Shown here piece after piece: positions 41,060-46,036 of a stretch of 46,036 bases of DNA (positions are counted from its first letter, which is position 1; each line of letters opens with the position of its first letter). A program made the translations under genes and the position numbers. This stretch comes from Azospirillum sp. 51_20 (lineage in GTDB: Bacteria; Pseudomonadota; Alphaproteobacteria; RF32; CAG-239): assembly GCA_001917175.1 (NCBI GenBank), contig MNTV01000038.1, positions 1-46,036 on the forward strand, in the 5' to 3' direction. The notes beneath the pieces are model-generated. The model searched no databases and was not told the origin of the DNA. It saw only the letters and a program-made list of their open reading frames with translations.

Positions 41060-42106
41060 TTACATATCGGTCAGGGTGAAGTAGCCGCCGGTTTCGCTCA
41101 GCAGCAGCCGGGCGGAACGGAGGGCGCCGGCAAGTGTGTCGAGGTCGCCGACGTAGCTGATCTGAAACTGGATGCGGCCGTTGCCGATGGCGTTGATGCG
41201 GATGTCTTCGACGGCGGTTACGGCGGCGATTTTTTCTTCCGTTTTCAGCCACGAACTCAGGGTTTTGAATTTATACAAAACGGTGATCGTTTCCGGTTCG
41301 GTCGAGGTAACGACGGTGCGGCCTTTCAGTTCGTCGGCGATCCGCATGCCGGTTTCGCGGGCGGCCTGATTAAAAAGTTCGGAGGTGCGCGGTCCGCCGA
41401 CGCTGAAAATCTGCCGTTTGCCGTTACGGGGATTGATGATGCTGACGGCCAGGGCGTCGTCGCCGTTGTAATAAGCTTCGGCGACATAGACGTCTCCGCC
41501 GCCGTTTAAGGACGAGAGCCGTCCGAACAGTTCCGCGTCAAGTCCGAGCGCCTGTTCGGCGGAGGTCAGAAACGGCGCCGCGTCTTCCGTCGGCATAAAG
41601 AACCGGACCGAGCCGACGGTCGGCGGATTCTGCTGCCAGGCGGCGCGCCAGGGACTTTCCGTTTCCCACAGCAGAGCCGGCATGTCCGGACCTTCGCGGA
41701 AAACGGGGATGACCATGACTTCCGCGGAAGAAGCCACCACCAGCGGCACGTTCTTTTCCTGCAGATACTGCCGCAGAATTTTGTCGTTGGCGGTGATCCG
41801 CAGTTTGGCCAGGTAGCGGACGTTGGAGGTTTTTTCTTCAAGCACCGTGGTTTCCCTGATGAAGTTGAGCAGCTGGTCGTCGGTCAGCTTATTTAAAACG
41901 GTGACGCCTTCGCGGGTGGTAAAGTTGGCAGCGATGGCGCTGACAGCCTGACGGTTGGCGCGGCGCATTGCCAGTTCGCGGGCGGCAGAGGCATTGTCGG
42001 CGGTTACGTCGACGGTCACGTCGGCGGAATAAGACGGCTGGCCTGCCCGGGCGGAAAAAACGGTGAACAGGACGAACAGCAGAACGGGGAGAAAAAGACG
42101 GCGCAT
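41060..42106 (-). CDS. DUF2066-family secreted protein
   Basis: A 348-residue protein with a signal peptide (residues 1-21, ARA-GQ) and a mature DUF2066-like region: SYSADVTVDVTADNASAARELAMRRANRQAVSAIAANF at the start and YLAKLRITANDKILRQYLQEKNVP further on. Genes of this family typically precede an AI-2E/PerM transporter gene in alphaproteobacteria, as here. The function is unknown; a periplasmic partner of the transporter is inferred. It follows ndk by 16 bases. Confidence 0.78.
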   Translation of the reverse strand: MRRLFLPVLLFVLFTVFSARAGQPSYSADVTVDVTADNASAARELAMRRANRQAVSAIAANFTTREGVTVLNKLTDDQLLNFIRETTVLEEKTSNVRYLAKLRITANDKILRQYLQEKNVPLVVASSAEVMVIPVFREGPDMPALLWETESPWRAAWQQNPPTVGSVRFFMPTEDAAPFLTSAEQALGLDAELFGRLSSLNGGGDVYVAEAYYNGDDALAVSIINPRNGKRQIFSVGGPRTSELFNQAARETGMRIADELKGRTVVTSTEPETITVLYKFKTLSSWLKTEEKIAAVTAVEDIRINAIGNGRIQFQISYVGDLDTLAGALRSARLLLSETGGYFTLTDM

Positions 42107-42122
42107 GAGAAGTCTCCTGAGG

Positions 42123-42539
42123 TTATTCCAAAATTTCCAGCCGATTGAAGAAAAAGGCGATTTCCCGTTCGGCAGTTTCGGGGCCGTCTGAACCGTGGAC
42201 GGCGTTTTTTTCGATGGATACGCCGTAAAGCCGGCGAAGCGTCCCTTCTTCGGCGGCGGCGGGGTTGGTGTTGCCCATCAGCCGGCGGTATTCCTCAATT
42301 GCGTTTTCGCCGGCCAGCACCTGGACGATGACCGGTCCGGCAGTGATGTTTTCGATCAGTTCGTCGAAAAAGGCCTTGTTCTGGTGGACGGCGTAAAAAC
42401 GGGCCGCCTGTTCGCGCGACAGCCGCAGCATTTTCTGCGCGACGACCTTCAGGCCGCTTTCTTCTATTGCGGCGATGATTTTTCCGCTTAATCCGCGGCC
42501 GACCGCTTCCGGTTTGATCATTGATAGGGTTTTTTCCAT
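42123..42539 (-). CDS. ndk: Nucleoside-diphosphate kinase
   Basis: A 138-residue enzyme of typical length. It has TLSMIKPEAVGRGLSGKI at the start, RRLMGNTNPAAAEEGTLRRLYG and the phosphorylated histidine in KNAVHGSDG (His115). It transfers the terminal phosphate between nucleoside triphosphates and diphosphates, keeping NTP and dNTP pools balanced. It heads the ndk-DUF2066-AI-2E run on the minus strand and is divergent from pta. Confidence 0.97.
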   Translation of the reverse strand: MEKTLSMIKPEAVGRGLSGKIIAAIEESGLKVVAQKMLRLSREQAARFYAVHQNKAFFDELIENITAGPVIVQVLAGENAIEEYRRLMGNTNPAAAEEGTLRRLYGVSIEKNAVHGSDGPETAEREIAFFFNRLEILE

Positions 42540-42595
42540 GTTTTCCTCTGTTGGTTGGCTGAGTTGGGCAAATCTTATCCTATATGTAGCGAAAA

Positions 42596-42623
42596 ATCAA
42601 AAAGTTTTTATAGACTTTTTGAT
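42596..42623. promoter_or_regulatory. Palindrome in the ndk-pta divergent promoter region
   Basis: ATCAAAAAG (42596-42604) and CTTTTTGAT (42615-42623) form a 9-base inverted repeat with a 10-base centre, between divergent genes. It could be an operator or, read on the minus strand, a weak terminator-like stem. Confidence 0.4.
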
Positions 42624-42680
42624 CAATTCGTTGTTTATTACAGACAAATTCTTTTTATAAACAGTTTAAGGACAGATCAA

Positions 42681-43688
42681 ATGACTGAAAGTGCATATTT
42701 AAAACGGCTGCTGGCAAAAGCTGCGGAAAACCTGAAGACCATCGTGCTGCCGGAAAGCGAAGACGACCGCGTTCTCGACGCGGCTCATTTTGTTGCCGAA
42801 GCGGGAGCGGCCAGACCGGTTATTCTCGGCAGTCCGGAAACGGTGGAGGGCTATTATCGGGGCAAAGGCTGGAGCATGGAGGGAATCGAAGTCATTTCTC
42901 CCGAAAACTCTCCCCGGCTCGCGGCTTATGCCGAAATGTTTTTTGAACTGCGGAAAGACAAGGGGGTAACTGCCGAAGATGCGTTGAAACAAATGCACAA
43001 TTACAATTACTTCGGCACCATGATGATCAAGGCCGGCGATGCCGACGGCATGGTTTCGGGCGCCAACCATTCGACCGCGGACACCGTTCGTCCGGCGCTG
43101 CAGATCATCAAGTCGGCCAAGAAAGGCCGCGCGGTTTCTTCCGCGGTGCTGGAAGTGGTCAACGGCAAGCCTTACATTTTGTCCGACTGCGCCATCGTCA
43201 TCAATCCGACGGCGGCCGAGCTGGCGGACATTGCGGTGGATGCCGCTCAAACGGCTTTGCAGTTCGGCATTGAGCCGAACGTGGCGCTGCTTTCCTATTC
43301 TACCAAGGGGTCGGGTAAAGGCGAAGGCGTGGACAAAGTTGCCGAAGCCGCGCGGCTGGCCGGGGAACAGCTCAAATTGCCGGAATATAAGGATCTGCCG
43401 ATCAAAATTGACGGCGAAATGCAGGCCGATGCGGCGCTGGATGCGGTCGTAGCTGCCAAAAAGGCGCCGGGCAGCGAAGTTGCCGGACAGGCCAACGTCC
43501 TGATCTTTCCTGACATTGAAGCCGGCAACATCAGTTACAAGCTGTTGCAGCGGCTGGGCGGGGCGGAAGCCTACGGTCCGATTTTGCAGGGGCTGAACGC
43601 GCCGGTCAACGACCTTTCGCGCGGGGCATTGGTGGAAGATATCGTCGGCATGATCGCGATTACCGCTTTGCAGGCTGCCAAAAAATAA
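42681..43688 (+). CDS. pta: Phosphate acetyltransferase
   Basis: A 335-residue short-type Pta. It has LPESEDDRVLDAAHFV, the substrate region NYFGTMMIKAGDADGMVSGANHSTADTVRPALQIIK, SDCAIVINPTAAELADIAVDAAQTA and LSYSTKGSGKG. It interconverts acetyl-CoA and acetyl phosphate. With ackA 40 bases downstream it forms the acetate/ATP branch of fermentation. The ATG at 42681 has AAGGA upstream; an in-frame extension to 42555 is not family-like. Confidence 0.97.
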   Translation: MTESAYLKRLLAKAAENLKTIVLPESEDDRVLDAAHFVAEAGAARPVILGSPETVEGYYRGKGWSMEGIEVISPENSPRLAAYAEMFFELRKDKGVTAEDALKQMHNYNYFGTMMIKAGDADGMVSGANHSTADTVRPALQIIKSAKKGRAVSSAVLEVVNGKPYILSDCAIVINPTAAELADIAVDAAQTALQFGIEPNVALLSYSTKGSGKGEGVDKVAEAARLAGEQLKLPEYKDLPIKIDGEMQADAALDAVVAAKKAPGSEVAGQANVLIFPDIEAGNISYKLLQRLGGAEAYGPILQGLNAPVNDLSRGALVEDIVGMIAITALQAAKK

Positions 43689-43728
43689 CTTTTAAACTGA
43701 AACTAACTCTAAAAGCAGGAACATTCAT

Positions 43729-44907
43729 ATGGAAAAAATCTTAGTCCTGAACTCCGGTTCATCATCTCTGAAATATCAGCTTTTCAATGTCGACGGCGAC
43801 AAATTTGAAGTTGTTGCAAAAGGTTTGGCCGACCGTATCGGCATTGAAGGGTCGCTGGTGACGATCAAAGTCGGCGACGGCGACAAGGTTACGACCGAAC
43901 TGCCGCTGCCGACCCACAAGGAAGCGATCAAGGAAGTGCTCGATCTGCTGCTCGGCAGCGTTTTGAAAAGCATTGACGAACTTTCCGGCGTCGGCCACCG
44001 CGTTGTTCACGGCGGCGAATATTTTGACCGTTCGGTGCTGGTCGACGACGAAGTGATCCGCATTATCGACGGACTTTCCACGCTGGCGCCGCTGCACAAC
44101 CCGGCGGCGGTTATGGGCATCAAAGCGGTCAAGGCGCTGCTGCCGAACGTTCCGCAGGTGGTTGCTTTCGACACCGCCTTCCATCAGACGATGAAGCCCG
44201 AAGCCTATATGTATGCGCTGCCGCTTGAACAGTACAAAAAATATAAAATCCGCCGTTACGGCGCCCACGGCACTTCGCACCTGTTCGTTTCGCGCGAGGC
44301 GGCAAAACTGATCGGCAAGGCCGGCAAAATCATCACCTGCCATATCGGCAACGGCGCTTCGATCAGTGCGGTTAAAGACGGCGTATGCGTCGACACTTCG
44401 ATGGGCTTTACCCCGCTGGCCGGCGTGGTGATGGGAACGCGTTCGGGCGACGTCGATCCGTTCGTGCCGCTTTATATCATGAAAACGCAAAACAAAACGG
44501 TTGAGGAAGTGGACAACCTGCTGAACAAACAGTCGGGTATGCTCGGACTGTGCGGCTGCTCCGACAATCGCGACGTCGAAGTCAAATATTTCGCCGGCGA
44601 TCCGGAAGCGGTGACGGCCATGCAGGTATATACATACAGCATCGTTAAATACATAGGCGCCTATACGGCGGCAATGGGCGGCGTTGACGCCATCGTGTTT
44701 ACCGGCGGCATCGGCGAAAACGGCAGCGAAGTCCGTAAACTGATCTGCGAACGGCTGGCGTTTATGGGCATTGAGCTTGACGAGGAAGCCAACAAGCTGC
44801 GCGGCACATTGACGGAAATATCCAAACCCGGTTCCAAAGTCAGGGTTTTCGTCATTCCGACCAACGAAGAACTGGTCATTGCCCAAGATGTTAAAAAACT
44901 GATTTAA
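43729..44907 (+). CDS. ackA: Acetate kinase
   Basis: A 392-residue enzyme of standard length with VLNSGSSSLKYQLF at the start, GHRVVHGGEYF, FDTAFHQTM, RRYGAHGTSHLFVS, CHIGNGASISAVKDG and VFTGGIGENGSEVRK. It makes ATP and acetate from acetyl phosphate and ADP. It is co-oriented with pta and ended by a strong terminator, so the two genes form one unit. Confidence 0.98.
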   Translation: MEKILVLNSGSSSLKYQLFNVDGDKFEVVAKGLADRIGIEGSLVTIKVGDGDKVTTELPLPTHKEAIKEVLDLLLGSVLKSIDELSGVGHRVVHGGEYFDRSVLVDDEVIRIIDGLSTLAPLHNPAAVMGIKAVKALLPNVPQVVAFDTAFHQTMKPEAYMYALPLEQYKKYKIRRYGAHGTSHLFVSREAAKLIGKAGKIITCHIGNGASISAVKDGVCVDTSMGFTPLAGVVMGTRSGDVDPFVPLYIMKTQNKTVEEVDNLLNKQSGMLGLCGCSDNRDVEVKYFAGDPEAVTAMQVYTYSIVKYIGAYTAAMGGVDAIVFTGGIGENGSEVRKLICERLAFMGIELDEEANKLRGTLTEISKPGSKVRVFVIPTNEELVIAQDVKKLI

Positions 44908-44926
44908 TTTCTTCGCCCATAAATGT

Positions 44927-44969
44927 AATCCCCGTTGTCATTCGTCGGAAACAACGGGGATTTTTTTGT
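44927..44969 (+). terminator. Terminator of pta-ackA
   Basis: AATCCCCGTTGT (44927-44938) pairs perfectly with ACAACGGGGATT (44951-44962), followed by a T-run. Confidence 0.92.
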
Positions 44970-45104
44970 TTTCGTGGCAGGAATGCCGGTCGGGGGACAG
45001 AAGCCGGAAAGTTTGCTTTCGGGAATATTTCGAAAGGGATTGAATTGCGGCAAATGCTGATTATTTTTTCTTTATGATGAAGTTTATTTATAAAGGATAA
45101 GTAT

Positions 45105-45581
45105 ATGAAAAGTTTGCCGGTTTTATTGATGGCGGCGCTGCTTCCCAATGCGGCGGCGGCGGAAACGATTGACGTCCGTTCGGACAGTGAGCAGCCGACG
45201 GTTATTTACGGAGAAGCGGAAAACGCGAACGGTACGTTTAACGAAATGACGGTGGAGCAGGCGGCGGATGCCCAAAATCCGTTCGGCAACCCGATCGTCA
45301 ATGAGCTTCCTTACGGTAAGCCGGCGCCTGAGGTTGAAAAGGGCAAGCCGCTGCCGCCGGCGCCCGAACTCGGAAAAAGTCCCGTAAACGTCGTTTCGCA
45401 AACCAGCGGGCAGAATCCGGAAATCAGTCCGCAAAATTCTCCCGAACAAATGCAAAACGAGATTCAAAACACCCTTTACGAATCGGATGATCGTATTTAC
45501 GATTTGCAGTCTTACCCGGACAATGACATCAATCAGATTGAGAATCGGGGAAATGCGGTGACCAACTATCCGGAGTATTAG
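45105..45581 (+). CDS. Small secreted protein, Pro/Asn/Gln-rich, uncharacterised
   Basis: A 158-residue protein with a clear signal peptide (residues 1-19, cleavage near AAAA-ETI). The mature part is low-complexity, acidic and rich in Pro, Asn, Gln and Glu, with no cysteine and no recognisable fold. It ends with a Tyr/Asn/Asp-rich tail. AAAGGATAAGT precedes the ATG, and a promoter-like TATGAT is about 30 bases upstream. It may be a disordered periplasmic or surface protein. The function is unknown. Confidence 0.7.
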   Translation: MKSLPVLLMAALLPNAAAAETIDVRSDSEQPTVIYGEAENANGTFNEMTVEQAADAQNPFGNPIVNELPYGKPAPEVEKGKPLPPAPELGKSPVNVVSQTSGQNPEISPQNSPEQMQNEIQNTLYESDDRIYDLQSYPDNDINQIENRGNAVTNYPEY

Positions 45582-45632
45582 TTTTGTTTTGGCTTAACTC
45601 CTTTCCGCTCTTTTTTCCCGTCAGGCATGCAA

Positions 45633-45666
45633 CAAAAAACTCCCCGGATAATCCGGGGAGTTTCCG
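45633..45666 (-). terminator. Terminator of the outer-membrane barrel gene
   Basis: AAACTCCCCGGAT pairs with ATCCGGGGAGTTT. On the minus strand it is followed by TTTTGTTGC. It lies just beyond the end of the barrel gene and may also stop transcription from the left. Confidence 0.85.
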
Positions 45667-45681
45667 CTCTTTTTACATTTT

Positions 45682-46036
45682 CTAGAAAGCGTAGTTCAGA
45701 CCCAGACCGACGGTCGTCGCATCGTAATCCGAACCGAACGTATAGTTCGCCCAACCGTAAGCCGAAAGCTGATCGGTGAAGCCGTAGCGGCCGCCAAGCT
45801 CAATCCGCCCCAGCGTTTCGTCGTCAAGCGTGTTTACTTTGCCCAAACCGGTGATGGTAACTTCGTCACCGTCGACAATCGTCTGCACGACACTCGGTTT
45901 GACATAAACGCTGGCATAGCCTTCGTCAAGACGGAACGCTTTCGTCAGCTTAACGCCCGCTTCCAGTTCAATTTGCTTAAGGTCGTTATATTCCGCCTTC
46001 TTGCCCACGCTGTCGGTCGCGTCGTCATAGTTGACC
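45682..46036 (-). CDS. C-terminal end of an outer-membrane beta-barrel (autotransporter-type), partial
   Basis: The frame runs open through the right window edge; only about the last 118 residues are visible. They show alternating beta-strands such as IELEAGVKLTKAFRL, EGYASVYVKPSVVQ, LGRIELGGRYGFTDQLSAYGWANYTFG and YDATTVGLGLNYAF. The chain ends in Phe, the C-terminal signature recognised by the Bam complex. This is the usual end of an autotransporter beta domain. The passenger domain lies outside the window. Confidence 0.82.
   Translation of the reverse strand, partial: VNYDDATDSVGKKAEYNDLKQIELEAGVKLTKAFRLDEGYASVYVKPSVVQTIVDGDEVTITGLGKVNTLDDETLGRIELGGRYGFTDQLSAYGWANYTFGSDYDATTVGLGLNYAF

Noticed and set aside
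43762..44886. 374-codon open frame antisense to ackA
   Set aside because: A shadow of a strongly conserved gene; no start signal.

Overview
The window looks like chromosome from an anaerobic or fermentative, probably gut-associated Gram-negative proteobacterium, most likely an uncultured alphaproteobacterium. It carries an LPS-type lipid flippase gene, an outer-membrane autotransporter barrel, a Fur lacking the usual CxxC zinc motifs, and a DUF2066 gene next to an AI-2E/PerM-type gene. Anaerobic physiology is indicated by an Rnf complex, phosphotransacetylase plus acetate kinase, oxalate degradation, flavodoxin, an O2-independent QueH and a NrdD-like glycyl-radical tail. The taxonomic call is inference; there is no rRNA in the window.

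Layout. 1-1910 is the right end of a prophage: the end of a virion-type protein, two small membrane proteins and an overlapping Rz/Rz1-like spanin pair. 1994-6038 is an msbA-like ABC exporter followed by a U32 peptidase-family (RlhA-like) gene. 6039-8045 is mostly non-coding apart from an AsmA-like gene and tRNA-Lys. 8046-9653 is a large orphan protein with an HExxH motif. 9719-16145 (minus strand) is a complete apbE-rseC-rnfBCDGEA cluster. 16233-21745 holds a CDP-alcohol phosphotransferase, a DsbD/ScsB-like reductase, mnmA, a macro-domain gene, queH and an orphan gene.

21932-24461 is an AT-rich segment anchored at a CAU tRNA, probably tRNA-Ile2. The tRNA 3' end plus its terminator recurs twice more as degenerate copies, so two single-gene modules (a lipoprotein hydrolase and an acetyltransferase) are bracketed by repeats in a cassette-like arrangement. 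24557-27102 holds an AstE-like amidohydrolase and two GNATs, one behind a structured leader. 27171-31192 is an E. coli-like frc-oxc-yfdV oxalate operon. 31391-32461 is fur and a flavodoxin separated by a leader-like RNA region ending in a terminator. 32712-38377 holds a 72-residue NrdD-tail protein, an NlpE-like lipoprotein and a tetR-acrA-acrB efflux operon. 38619-45581 holds an orphan charged protein, interspersed repeats, perM/AI-2E, DUF2066, ndk, pta, ackA and a secreted orphan protein. 45682 to the right edge is the end of an outer-membrane barrel protein.

How the parts work together (inference). Pta-AckA gives ATP from acetyl-CoA. Rnf couples reduced ferredoxin and NAD+ to an ion gradient, with ApbE attaching its covalent flavins. 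Oxalate is imported, activated by Frc and decarboxylated by Oxc to formyl-CoA and then formate. Fur probably controls its own gene and may control the adjacent flavodoxin. The best candidates for something undescribed are the tRNA-anchored repeat/cargo array, the stand-alone NrdD glycyl-radical tail, the HExxH orphan and the two attenuator-like leaders.
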